From NCBI RefSeq assembly GCF_036199905.1, contig NZ_CP108109.1, positions 1,984,001 to 2,048,000 of the forward strand: 64,000 nucleotides of DNA, read 5' to 3'. The notes under the pieces are model-generated. The model saw nothing but the letters and a program-made list of their open reading frames with translations. It was not told where the DNA came from and ran no database searches. Positions 1-7,694 of the stretch are shown here, piece after piece; the stretch's first letter is position 1; each line of letters begins with the position of its first letter. The DNA is from Streptomyces sp. NBC_00223. Lineage in GTDB: Bacteria > Actinomycetota > Actinomycetes > Streptomycetales > Streptomycetaceae. Both the position numbers and the translations under genes were made by a program.

Positions 1-916
1 CCGCTTGTCCCTCGGCGAAGAGCTGGTCGCGGTCGGCGGCGCGTCCCCGTACCCGGGGCAGCGTGCCGAGGACGGGCGCGTCCAGGGCGCGGACGACCTC
101 GCTCTCGGACCGTACGGTCGGGTCGAAGACGAGCCGCACCCAGGCGGCGAGCAGGCCGAGCGCGATGCCGACGGCGCCGCCGAGACCGAGCATCAGCGGC
201 AGTCCGGGACCGGTGGGCGCCTCGGGCTCCACCCCGGGCTTGATGACCAGGCCCGGGGTGGTGTCCAGGGCACGCAACCCGCTGATGTCGCCGTTGAGTT
301 CGGTGATCCGGCCGAGGAGGTTGGTCTGCACGGAGACCAGCGTGCCGACGACCTGGCTGTTGTCGGTGCCGTGGATCTGGTCGAGCAGGTCGTTGCGCTG
401 CTTGACCAAGGGGTTGAGCTGGTCCTGGTAGCCCGTGACCATCTTCTTGATGGTCGAGGTGGTCTGTGCCTCGCGGTTGTCGAGATACGCCTTGGTGACG
501 GCGTTGACCCAGGTCGCGGCGGCGTGCGGGCTGTCGGCGCTGCACGTGAAGCGCAGGACGAGGGTGTTGGGCGGGTTGGTGACCTGTAGGCAGCGCTGGA
601 GGGTGCGGGGCTGTTCCTTGACGGCGGCGGCGGCCTTGTCCACGACGGTGGTGCTCATCGCGGTCTGGCGTTCGGTGCCGATGTTGATGCCCTTGTCGGC
701 GGTGGTGCCGCCGGCGAAGGGGTCGGTGGTGGCGGCCCTGACCATGACCTCGCTGGTGGCGGCGTAGGTGTCGGTGCCGATCGCCGCGAGGGCGGCTCCG
801 CCGAGGAGGCCGAGGAGTACGCCGGCGACGAGGAGCGCGCGGTAGCGCGTCAACTGGCGGATCTGGTCGCGCAGCAGATCCGGCTCGTCGGACCCGCCCC
901 CACTGACATCACTCAC
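1..916 (-). CDS. Wzz/YveK-type polysaccharide chain-length determinant (3' end outside window)
   Basis: The leftward frame opens with GTG at 916-914 and runs off the left edge, giving about 305 visible codons. Translation shows a short cytoplasmic N-terminus (LLRDQIRQLTRYRALLVAG), a first membrane segment near residues 26-46, an extracytoplasmic alpha-helical part (about 50-230), and a second membrane segment (PTGPGLPLMLGLGG, then an Ala/Leu-rich helix near 245-265). After that comes a cytoplasmic tail (FDPTVRSESEVVRALDAPVLGTLP) as in CapA/YveK/Wzz co-polymerases. Such proteins set chain length or regulate export of surface polysaccharides. The GTG overlaps the TGA of the upstream glycosyltransferase by 4 nt, so the two are probably translationally coupled. 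The rest, perhaps a fused tyrosine-kinase domain, lies outside the window. Confidence 0.75.
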   Translation of the reverse strand, partial: MSDVSGGGSDEPDLLRDQIRQLTRYRALLVAGVLLGLLGGAALAAIGTDTYAATSEVMVRAATTDPFAGGTTADKGINIGTERQTAMSTTVVDKAAAAVKEQPRTLQRCLQVTNPPNTLVLRFTCSADSPHAAATWVNAVTKAYLDNREAQTTSTIKKMVTGYQDQLNPLVKQRNDLLDQIHGTDNSQVVGTLVSVQTNLLGRITELNGDISGLRALDTTPGLVIKPGVEPEAPTGPGLPLMLGLGGAVGIALGLLAAWVRLVFDPTVRSESEVVRALDAPVLGTLPRVRGRAADRDQLFAEGQA

Positions 917-2715
917 TTCCCCACGCCCCCCTTCGTCATAGCCTCGCCACCGCGAGCCGCTTCCGCGCGGTCCTGAGCAGCACGCGCCACGGCGCCCGAC
1001 CGGGCTTCAGCCCCGGCGCCCGGCTCCGTGACCTCAGCTGCGGCAGGCTGTGCGCCCGCACCCGTCGGGGAGTTGGACTCACCGCCCACGTCGGTGCCGG
1101 GCGCCGGACCCGATGTCCCGCCGGAAGCGGGAACGGCAGCCGGAGCGGCGAGGTCGTCCTCGGCGGGGGCCGCCGAAGGGATCTGCGCAGCCAAGTCGCC
1201 GTCGGCAATGGCCAACTCGCCCCCGCCCGAGCTGGGTTGCGCGCCCGCGGATGCGGCCGGCTCCGGGGCGCCGACGGGCTGCGGCGGGACCGCCTTTGCG
1301 GCGGGCGATGCGGCCGCGTCCGTATCCTCGCTCGCGGTGGCGGGCGGCGGGGCTGTATTGCCGGTCGCGCCTGGGGGCGCGCCCACGGACGTGGACGGGT
1401 CTGGTTCGGCGGACGGGCGCCACGCCGAGTGGGGGCCCGGTTCGGGGCGGGCCGGCGGCAGGGGTGGGGTGGTTGGGCGGGGCGGCGTCGTGCCCAGGGC
1501 CTCGGCGAGGAGCGCGTCCAGGCGGGCAAGGCCCGCCGCCCTGCTGAGGTGCGCGTCCGCGTAGACGGGCCCGCGCAGGGCCAGCGCCTCGACCCGCGCA
1601 GGGTCCGCGACCAGCGCCCGTACGGTCGCGAGCAGCCCACCCGCATCCTCCGGTGGCGCCACCACGCCCGCGCCCGAGCGGGCGATCTCCAGCGCCGTAC
1701 CGCTGTCCGCCGCCACCGCCGCGACCACCGGCCGCCCGGCCGCGAAGTACGACGTCAGCTTCGACGGCAGGCTCATGTCCAGCACCGACCCCCGCTGCGT
1801 CACCGCGAGCACGTCCGCCGCGGCCAGCACGTCCGCGAAGTCCGCGTCGTCCGCCGGAGCCATGAAGTCCAGGTTGGGCAACCCCCCGGCCAGCGAACGC
1901 AGTTGCTCGCGCTGATTGCCGTCCCCCATGAGTACGACCCGCAGCTCCGGCGCCAACCGGGCCACGTCCACCAGCACTTCGAGACCCTGCTTGAGCCCCA
2001 TATTGCCGGAGTGCAGCAGCACGGTCTGCCCGGGACGCCACCCGAGCCGCGCCCGCATCTCGGCGCGCGGCCGCGAAGGGCGCTGTACGTGGGACCAGTT
2101 GGGCACCAGCCGTATCCGCCGCTCCGGCACCCCCATCGCCGCGACCTTGGGCACGAACGTGTCGTGGATGACCCCGACCAGCGCCGCCCGCTTGAGCGCG
2201 TACGACTCCACCGCGCGGGCCGCGACCGCCGCCGCCCCGCCGCCGCGGATACCGCTCTGCGCCGCCGCCGCGCCCATCAGATCCTGCACGACGGGCACGA
2301 ACGGCACCCCGTACCGCCCGGCCAGCCGCGCCCCCGCGACACCGCCGGCCAGGCTCGGCATCTGGGCGACGACCGCGTCGGGCCGTTCCATCTCGGGCGG
2401 CGCGGACAGGGCGCCGCGCAGCACCGACGCCTCGTACAGCGCGCGCTTCACCGCGGTCTGCCGGGGCGGCACCGTATGGCTGCGGCGGTGCACCCGTACT
2501 CCGCCGCGCTCCTCGACGACCCGCCGTACGCCCGCGTACGCCGGGTCGAGCCGCCACGCGGGGTAGTGCGGCATACCGGTGAGCACATGCACCTCGGACC
2601 CGCCGGCCGCCCAGTGCTCGGCGATCTGGGTCGCGTACGGCCCGATCCCGGCGTGCTCCGGCGCGTAGTTGGTGGAGACCAGCAGCAGGCGGCGGTGTGC
2701 ACCGGACAAGGCCAC
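913..2715 (-). CDS. GT4 glycosyltransferase (WcaI-like) with long disordered tail
   Basis: A family-4 GT-B glycosyltransferase of about 600 aa. The N-terminal domain begins LLLVSTNYAPEHAGIGPY, the acceptor-side start typical of WcaI-like enzymes. The C-terminal half carries the nucleotide-sugar part (LLHSGNMGLKQGLE, then VLAVTQRGSVLDMSLPSKLTSY). GT4 enzymes of this kind add sugars to lipid-linked exopolysaccharide intermediates on the inner face of the membrane. I chose GTG at 2715 because AAGGGA lies 7 nt upstream; a longer TTG start at 2745 has no comparable site. About 190 C-terminal residues are Pro/Ala/Gly-rich low complexity beyond the catalytic fold, which is unusual. The stop overlaps the start of the chain-length determinant (GTGA). 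The exact sugar and acceptor are unknown. Confidence 0.8.
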   Translation of the reverse strand: MALSGAHRRLLLVSTNYAPEHAGIGPYATQIAEHWAAGGSEVHVLTGMPHYPAWRLDPAYAGVRRVVEERGGVRVHRRSHTVPPRQTAVKRALYEASVLRGALSAPPEMERPDAVVAQMPSLAGGVAGARLAGRYGVPFVPVVQDLMGAAAAQSGIRGGGAAAVAARAVESYALKRAALVGVIHDTFVPKVAAMGVPERRIRLVPNWSHVQRPSRPRAEMRARLGWRPGQTVLLHSGNMGLKQGLEVLVDVARLAPELRVVLMGDGNQREQLRSLAGGLPNLDFMAPADDADFADVLAAADVLAVTQRGSVLDMSLPSKLTSYFAAGRPVVAAVAADSGTALEIARSGAGVVAPPEDAGGLLATVRALVADPARVEALALRGPVYADAHLSRAAGLARLDALLAEALGTTPPRPTTPPLPPARPEPGPHSAWRPSAEPDPSTSVGAPPGATGNTAPPPATASEDTDAAASPAAKAVPPQPVGAPEPAASAGAQPSSGGGELAIADGDLAAQIPSAAPAEDDLAAPAAVPASGGTSGPAPGTDVGGESNSPTGAGAQPAAAEVTEPGAGAEARSGAVARAAQDRAEAARGGEAMTKGGVGK

Positions 2716-2899
2716 GGAGTGTCCCTTCCCCCCAGAGATGAACAAGGGCTCACCTTAGCCGTTCACCCTGTCCTCATACGGAATACGGACGCTTGCCCCG
2801 CACGGACTTTCGTCAATCGCGCGTGGGCCGCGCGAGGGCCGGGCTATCGTCTAAGACTCGGCGACGGCTGCGCGCGTTGTACGGCTGGGGGGTCGAATC

Positions 2900-3361
2900 G
2901 TGTTACACCGTGTCGGCTACGCGCCCGGGGTCTACGACCTCTTCCACGTGGGCCATCTCAACATCCTTCGGCACGCCCGCAGTCAGTGCGACTACCTCGT
3001 CGCGGGCGTGGTCTCCGACGAGATGGCCCAACTCGCCAAGGGCAGAGCCCCGGTGGTGCCGCTGGTGGAACGGCTGGAGATCGTCCGCAGCGTACGGTTC
3101 GTGGACGCGGCCTTCGTGGAGACCGTGCCGGACAAGCTGGAGACATGGCGGCAGGTCAGATTCGACGTGCTGTTCAAGGGCGACGACTGGCGCGGTACGG
3201 ACAAGGGCCGTCGACTGGAACGGGACTTTGCCACGGTGGGCGTCGAGATCGTCTACTTCCCCTACACCGTGCACACGTCGAGTACGCAGCTGCGCAAGGC
3301 ACTTGACGCCTTGGCGGGACCGTTGACGCCCGGCCGGGTCAACTCGTCGGAAGCGCTCTGA
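2900..3361 (+). CDS. TagD-like cytidylyltransferase (glycerol-3-phosphate family), TTA second codon
   Basis: A nucleotidyltransferase of 153 aa, the usual size for glycerol-3-phosphate cytidylyltransferase. The nucleotide-binding HxGH motif is HVGH at residues 16-19 after the GYAPGVYDLFH strand, and the C-terminal YTVHTSSTQLRK matches the family's ...(I/V)SST.LR element. The expected product is a CDP-activated alcohol phosphate such as CDP-glycerol, the donor for wall or membrane polymers, which fits the converging CDP-alcohol phosphotransferase next door. Start is GTG at 2900 after a GGGG run. The second codon is TTA (2903-2905), so translation should depend on the rare bldA leucyl-tRNA if this is Streptomyces. 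The 3' end overlaps that of the opposite-strand gene by 23 nt. The true substrate cannot be told from sequence. Confidence 0.82.
   Translation: MLHRVGYAPGVYDLFHVGHLNILRHARSQCDYLVAGVVSDEMAQLAKGRAPVVPLVERLEIVRSVRFVDAAFVETVPDKLETWRQVRFDVLFKGDDWRGTDKGRRLERDFATVGVEIVYFPYTVHTSSTQLRKALDALAGPLTPGRVNSSEAL
2903..2905 (+). other. TTA codon at position 2 (bldA-dependence signal)
   Basis: The codon right after the GTG start of the cytidylyltransferase gene is TTA. In Streptomyces this codon is read only by the bldA tRNA and is confined mostly to developmental and accessory genes. Its position at the very start would gate initiation and early elongation. This holds only if the GTG at 2900 is the true start; no other in-frame start precedes the HxGH region. 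Confidence 0.6.
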
Positions 3362-4622
3362 GCTCCCTGAACCACTTGGTCAGGAAGGCCACGAGGAAGA
3401 GCGCGTGCGCGGCGAAGAGCGCCGAGTAGCCGTAGCGGAAGGCGCGTTCGCTGCCGAGCAGCAGGAAAACGGCGCAGAAGACGCCGTAGTCGACGGGGAG
3501 CAGTGCGACCGCGCGCAGCCGCGAGGGGGTGGCCGGGGGTGTCGCGGACCTGGCCTTGGGCTTGAGCTTGTCCGTGAGCAGGCCGCCGAAGAAGATCAGG
3601 ACGGCGGCGAGTTGGAAGCCCAGCGGCAGCAGCAGCCAGCCGTCCGAGGGCAGGGCGAAGTGGCGGTAGAAGGTGACGAGTACGGCGGCGTGCACCGCGG
3701 TGATCTTCGCGCAGTCCACGACGTGGTCCAGCCACTCCCCCGCCGGGCCGCCCGCGCCGAGCAGCCGGGCGAGCTGGCCGTCGGCGGAGTCGAAGGCGAA
3801 ACCGAGGGCGAGGGCGGCGTAGACGCCGACCGCGAGGGGCCAGGAGGGGGCGGACAGCGCGAGCGCGGCGATGGCGCCGTAGCTGAACGCGGCGCTGATC
3901 AGGGTGACTTGATTGGGCGTCAGGCCGAGTCGGTACGCGCCTGCCGCGAGGACCCGGCCGACGGGACGGTTGATGTGGCGGGAGTAGAGGGAGACGCCCT
4001 TGGCGGTCTTCTGGGCGGAGCGGAGGGCGTGCAGCGCTTCGCGGAATCCGGCGGTACGGGTCGCGACGACGCCCGGGGTGGGCGTCGCGCTGAGCGTGGG
4101 GGCCACGCTGGGCCCGGCGGGTGCGCCCGCGTCGGGCGTCGCGCCCGGCGCGGGGGGTACGCCTACGGCGGGCGTCGCGCCCGACGCGGGGGGTACGCCT
4201 ACGGCGGGCGTCGCGCCCGACGCGGGGGGTGCGCCTACGGCGGGCGTCGCGCCCGGCGCGGGGGGCGAGCTCCGCTCGGGGATTACGCGCGGCGCGGGGG
4301 GCGAGCTCCGCTCGGGGATTACGCGCGGCGCGGGGGGCGAGCTCCGCTCGGGGATTACGCGCGGCGCGGGCGCCGCCGCCGGCAGGGTCGGCTCGGGGGT
4401 TACGCGTGCCGCGGGAGTCGCCGACACGGTCGGCTCGGCTGCTCGGGCCGACACGCCCGCCTCGCCCGGCCCGGCTGACGCGGGGGCATGGGCCCCTGCC
4501 GCCGGTCCGCCCGCCGGGCTCCGCCCGGCCGCCGCTTCCGCACTGCCCGCCGTCTCCGTCACGCGGCCCCCCAAGTCGTCGCCGCCGAGCGCGTCGGTTG
4601 CTCCGGCCCGGATCGGGCCCAT
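3339..4622 (-). CDS. CDP-alcohol phosphatidyltransferase family membrane protein with repeat-rich N-terminus
   Basis: About 427 aa from ATG 4622, which has GGAG 8 nt upstream; a longer frame to 5072 exists but has no support. The C-terminal 230 residues form the CDP-alcohol phosphotransferase domain: the D-x2-DG-x2-AR-x8-G-x3-D-x3-D signature is visible as DSADGQLARLL followed by GEWLDHVVD, with about six hydrophobic helices around it. Such enzymes move a phospho-alcohol head group from a CDP-alcohol to an acceptor in the membrane. The first 170 or so residues are Ala/Pro-rich and built of 12-residue tandem repeats of two kinds (GATPAVGVPPAS-like and APRVIPERSSPP). The convergent TagD-like gene could supply its CDP-alcohol. 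Substrate unknown; the repeat region is probably a disordered cytoplasmic extension. Confidence 0.78.
   Translation of the reverse strand: MGPIRAGATDALGGDDLGGRVTETAGSAEAAAGRSPAGGPAAGAHAPASAGPGEAGVSARAAEPTVSATPAARVTPEPTLPAAAPAPRVIPERSSPPAPRVIPERSSPPAPRVIPERSSPPAPGATPAVGAPPASGATPAVGVPPASGATPAVGVPPAPGATPDAGAPAGPSVAPTLSATPTPGVVATRTAGFREALHALRSAQKTAKGVSLYSRHINRPVGRVLAAGAYRLGLTPNQVTLISAAFSYGAIAALALSAPSWPLAVGVYAALALGFAFDSADGQLARLLGAGGPAGEWLDHVVDCAKITAVHAAVLVTFYRHFALPSDGWLLLPLGFQLAAVLIFFGGLLTDKLKPKARSATPPATPSRLRAVALLPVDYGVFCAVFLLLGSERAFRYGYSALFAAHALFLVAFLTKWFRELRALPTS
4128..4375 (-). repeat. Two families of 36-bp in-frame tandem repeats
   Basis: Inside the phosphotransferase gene, three to four 36-bp units encoding GATPAVGVPPAS-type peptides (about 4135-4260) are followed by three nearly identical 36-bp units encoding APRVIPERSSPP (about 4261-4375). 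The period keeps the frame, so copy number can change without destroying the gene. The near-identity of copies implies recent expansion by slippage or unequal recombination. Confidence 0.85.
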
Positions 4623-4730
4623 GATGGCAGCTCCGCGCGAGCACCGTCCGCCGTACGAGAAGTGCCCGGGACGGGCTGCTGACGTCCGCCCCCAGGCGCT
4701 GAGCCGCAGACCACGGACCGCCGGACAGTC

Positions 4731-5250
4731 GGACGCCCGAGCCCGGGACACGTGGCCACGAACTGAGCCCGCCAGGTGCCCGACACCCCGACGAACCGTC
4801 AGTGACCGGCGCCGACACACGGACCGTACCCACGGGAAGCGCCGCATTCGAAGGCGCACCAACCGAGCGCCCGAGCCCGGGACGCCCAGGACAGTGAGCC
4901 ACGAACCGCACCCGCCAACGCGCCCGACATCCCAACGAGCCGTCAGCACCCAGCACCGACGCGCGGACCGTACCCACGGGAAGCGCCGCGTCCGAAGTCG
5001 CAGACGCCAGCCGCCGACCGCCGGCACCCGGGACGCGTAGGACCGCGAGCCCCACCCGTCAGGTGCAACCACACCGACAGACCGTCAGCACATCCAGCAC
5101 CGACGCCCGTACCCACGGCAGGGTCCACGTCCGGAGCCGGCAGAGGTCGGACGCCCGAATCCGGGATGCGTGGACCACGAACCGCGCGCGTCGAGCGCCG
5201 CCCGACACACCGACAGGCCGTCAGCACCCCGCAGGCGCCGTGGTCGGTCG
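4731..5250. repeat. Noncoding degenerate ~135-150 bp tandem repeat array (four units)
   Basis: The roughly 700-bp gap between 4623 and 5336 holds no convincing gene. Four degenerate units begin near 4731, 4865, 5015 and 5148. Each contains, in the same order, a GCCCGAGCCCGGGAC-like block, a CCGACA-CGTCAGCA-like block and ACGGACCGTACCCACGGGAA or a derivative. The units decay from left to right. No cas genes, uniform spacers or coding pattern accompany them. Confidence 0.65.
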
Positions 5251-5323
5251 GCCGCGGCTCCGGACCCCCGGCCATTCGTGCGACAATATGCTCGGAGATC
5301 CGGGCAAACAGCGCAGCGCACCC

Positions 5324-5329
5324 TAAAGT
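5324..5329 (+). promoter_or_regulatory. Leaderless-type -10 box upstream of the deacetylase-like lipoprotein
   Basis: TAAAGT lies 7 nt upstream of ATG 5337 with no Shine-Dalgarno sequence between. TAnnnT at this distance is the known actinobacterial leaderless pattern, so transcription would begin at or next to the start codon. No convincing -35 was seen. Confidence 0.45.
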
Positions 5330-5336
5330 GACCTCG

Positions 5337-6158
5337 ATGTCGCTCTCACGCCGCCATATCCTCCAGGTCACCGCCTCCGGCGCACTCCTCGCCGGATGCG
5401 CGGACGGCCATGGCCCGCCGCCCGAGACCGTACCGGCCACCTCCGCACACCCGACCGACGGGCCGCCCACGCCCGCCGCCGCGGCGGAGCCCACGCCCAC
5501 GCCCACACCAAAGCCCGCGTCCACGTCCCCGCCGTCACCGCCCCCGCTGCCGCCCGGCCTGCCCGACCAGATCGAGCACGGCCCGCGCGACCGCCCCCGC
5601 CTCGCCCTGACCTTCCACGGCCAGGGCGAACCCGCGCTCGCCACCGCACTCCTGACGGAGGTGGAGAAGGCCGGCGTCCACGTCACCGTGCTGGCGGTCG
5701 GCAGCTGGCTCGACGAGCACCCCAAGCTCGCCCGCCGCGTCCTGGACGGCGGCCACGAGCTGGGCAACCACACCATGAACCACGGGAACATCGGTGCGAT
5801 GGACGCCGACACCGCCCGCGCCGAGATCGAGGACTGCGCGCGGCGGCTGGAGACGCTGACCGGTTCGCGGGGCCGCTGGTTCCGGCCGTCCAAGGCCCGG
5901 CTGACGACCCCGCTGGTCGTACGGCTCGCCCAGCAGGCCGGGTACGCGCACCTGCTGTCGTACGACGTGGACTCGCTCGACTACACCGACCCCGGCGCCG
6001 ACGCCGTACGGGCCGCGGTGGCCCGGCAGGCGGCGCCGGGGTCGGTGGTCTCCCTGCACTTCGGGCACCGCGGCACCGTCGCCGCGCTGCCCGGAATCCT
6101 CGACGACCTGCACCGCCGCGGTCTGCGCGCGGTCACGACCTCGGAGCTGCTGACGTGA
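5337..6158 (+). CDS. Polysaccharide-deacetylase-fold lipoprotein with altered catalytic motif
   Basis: A 273-aa exported lipoprotein: the N-terminus has SRRH plus a hydrophobic stretch and lipobox LLAGC (Cys21), then a Pro/Thr-rich linker to about residue 75, then a NodB-like domain. NodB deacetylases remove acetyl groups from GlcNAc polymers using a TFDDG motif and an HxxxH metal site. Here HTMNH (145-149) and the C-terminal LSYDVDSLDY and SLHFGHRG segments are kept, but the first motif reads LTFHGQG (91-97), so the catalytic base and metal-binding Asp pair is missing. It may be a binding protein or use different chemistry. The start is supported by a leaderless-type TAAAGT. The stop overlaps the next GTG by 4 nt, coupling it to the propeller lipoprotein. 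Confidence 0.75.
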   Translation: MSLSRRHILQVTASGALLAGCADGHGPPPETVPATSAHPTDGPPTPAAAAEPTPTPTPKPASTSPPSPPPLPPGLPDQIEHGPRDRPRLALTFHGQGEPALATALLTEVEKAGVHVTVLAVGSWLDEHPKLARRVLDGGHELGNHTMNHGNIGAMDADTARAEIEDCARRLETLTGSRGRWFRPSKARLTTPLVVRLAQQAGYAHLLSYDVDSLDYTDPGADAVRAAVARQAAPGSVVSLHFGHRGTVAALPGILDDLHRRGLRAVTTSELLT

Positions 6159-7456
6159 TCCGACGGCCCCTGTCCCCCGCCCGGCGCCCCGCCACCCGGC
6201 AGCCGTCCACCCGACGACCCTCCGCCCGGCGGCCCCTGTCGTCCGCCGTGCTCGCCGTGAGCGCCGTGTGCGCCGCCGCGCTCGCCGCTACCGGCTGCGG
6301 GAATTCCACCGCGCAGACCCGGACGTCCGCGCCGGCCGTCAAGAAGGCGCGGGCCGCCCAGGCGACGACCGGCACGGACGTCGGCGCCGTGCCCGTACCG
6401 AACGGTGTGACCGCGCTGAGGCGCGCCCCCCTGCCCGGCATGCCGCCGCTGCTCGACCAGAACGACCTCTACGCCGCCGACCGGCCGAACGCGCTGTCCC
6501 CGGTGGTACGGGACTTCCCGTCGCGGGTGTACGTACCGAACACCGAGTCCAACTCGGTCACGGTCATCGACCCGAAGACGTACAAGGTGATCAGGACCAT
6601 CCCGGTCGGCGAGCAGCCGCAGCACGTCGTACCGTCCTGGGACCTGAAGACGCTGTGGGTCAACAACGACCTCGGCAACACGCTCACCCCGATCGACCCG
6701 GCCACGGGGAAGGTGGGCCGGACGGTCGACGTGCACGACCCGTACAACCTGTACTTCACGCCGGACGGCAAGTACGCCGTGGTGATGGCCTCGATGGACC
6801 GCGAGCTGGTCTTCCGGGACGCGCACACGATGAAGACCGTCAAGACCGTGCCGGTCGACTGCTACGGCGTGAACCACGCGGACTTCTCGCCCGACGGCCG
6901 GTACTTCATCGTCTCGTGCGAGTTCTCCGGCGATCTGCTCAAGGTCGACACCGCGAAGATGGAGGTGGTCGCGCAGCAGAAGCTGCCGAGGGACGGCGCG
7001 ATGCCGCAGGACGTGAAGATCTCGCCCGACGGCAAGACCTGGTACATCGCCGACATGGCCACCGACGGCGTATGGGTGATGAACGGCGACACCTTCTCCC
7101 GGCCGACGCTGCTGCCCACCGGCAAGGGCGCGCACGGTCTGTACGTCTCGCGCGACTCGAAGTCGATGTACATCACCAACCGCGGCGAGGGCTCGATCTC
7201 GGTGCTGGACTTCGCGACCGGCCAGCTCACCACCAAGTGGCACATCGACGGCGGCGGCAGCCCGGACATGGGCGGGGTGTCGGCGGACGGCAAGGTGCTG
7301 TGGCTGTCGGGGCGGTACGACTCCGAGGTGTACGCGCTCGACACGCGGACCGGCCGCACGCTGGCGAAGATCCCGGTCGGCAACGGCCCCCACGGCCTGG
7401 CCGTCTACCCCCAGCCGGGCCGCTACTCCCTGGGCCACACGGGCGTCTTCCGCTGA
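6155..7456 (+). CDS. YVTN-type beta-propeller lipoprotein
   Basis: A 433-aa lipoprotein starting with GTG 6155, inside the TGA of the preceding gene. An Arg-rich N-terminus leads to a hydrophobic segment and lipobox AATGC (Cys48). The mature part consists of repeating blades of about 42-45 residues such as SRVYVPNTESNSVTVIDP, TLWVNNDLGNTLTPIDP and SMYITNRGEGSISVLDF, characteristic of YVTN/lactonase-like beta-propellers. Such proteins sit outside the membrane, and most have no demonstrated enzyme activity. Coupled expression with the deacetylase-like lipoprotein suggests the two work together at the cell surface, perhaps in glycan recognition. Function is otherwise unknown. Confidence 0.8.
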   Translation: MIRRPLSPARRPATRQPSTRRPSARRPLSSAVLAVSAVCAAALAATGCGNSTAQTRTSAPAVKKARAAQATTGTDVGAVPVPNGVTALRRAPLPGMPPLLDQNDLYAADRPNALSPVVRDFPSRVYVPNTESNSVTVIDPKTYKVIRTIPVGEQPQHVVPSWDLKTLWVNNDLGNTLTPIDPATGKVGRTVDVHDPYNLYFTPDGKYAVVMASMDRELVFRDAHTMKTVKTVPVDCYGVNHADFSPDGRYFIVSCEFSGDLLKVDTAKMEVVAQQKLPRDGAMPQDVKISPDGKTWYIADMATDGVWVMNGDTFSRPTLLPTGKGAHGLYVSRDSKSMYITNRGEGSISVLDFATGQLTTKWHIDGGGSPDMGGVSADGKVLWLSGRYDSEVYALDTRTGRTLAKIPVGNGPHGLAVYPQPGRYSLGHTGVFR

Positions 7457-7694
7457 CCCCCTCCGATCAGAGGCCCGGGCTCCCGGCGCGGCCGACCCCA
7501 CGGTGGCCACGCGGGGGTGCCCGGTCGGTTCAGGCGGTCGCCGTGGGCCCGGCGAGGGTTGCGGCGAAGTGCGCGAGGGCGGCGGGCGCGGGGGCGCAGG
7601 GGCGATTCGGCCGGGGGAAGGGGCGATTCGCGTGTTCTCGGTGTCTTCAGAGCAGTCTCTTGTCACGACTGGTCTGTAATGCAAAGCTGAATGT

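Noticed and set aside
1028..1564. Rightward open frames inside the glycosyltransferase gene
   Set aside because: They are Ala/Gly/Arg-rich antisense shadows of a gene with clear GT4 motifs on the other strand.
7457..7694. Possible decayed gene end read leftward (CAPAPAALAHFAATLAGPTATA)
   Set aside because: The stretch is short, has no start or recognisable family, and is compatible with chance in GC-rich DNA.
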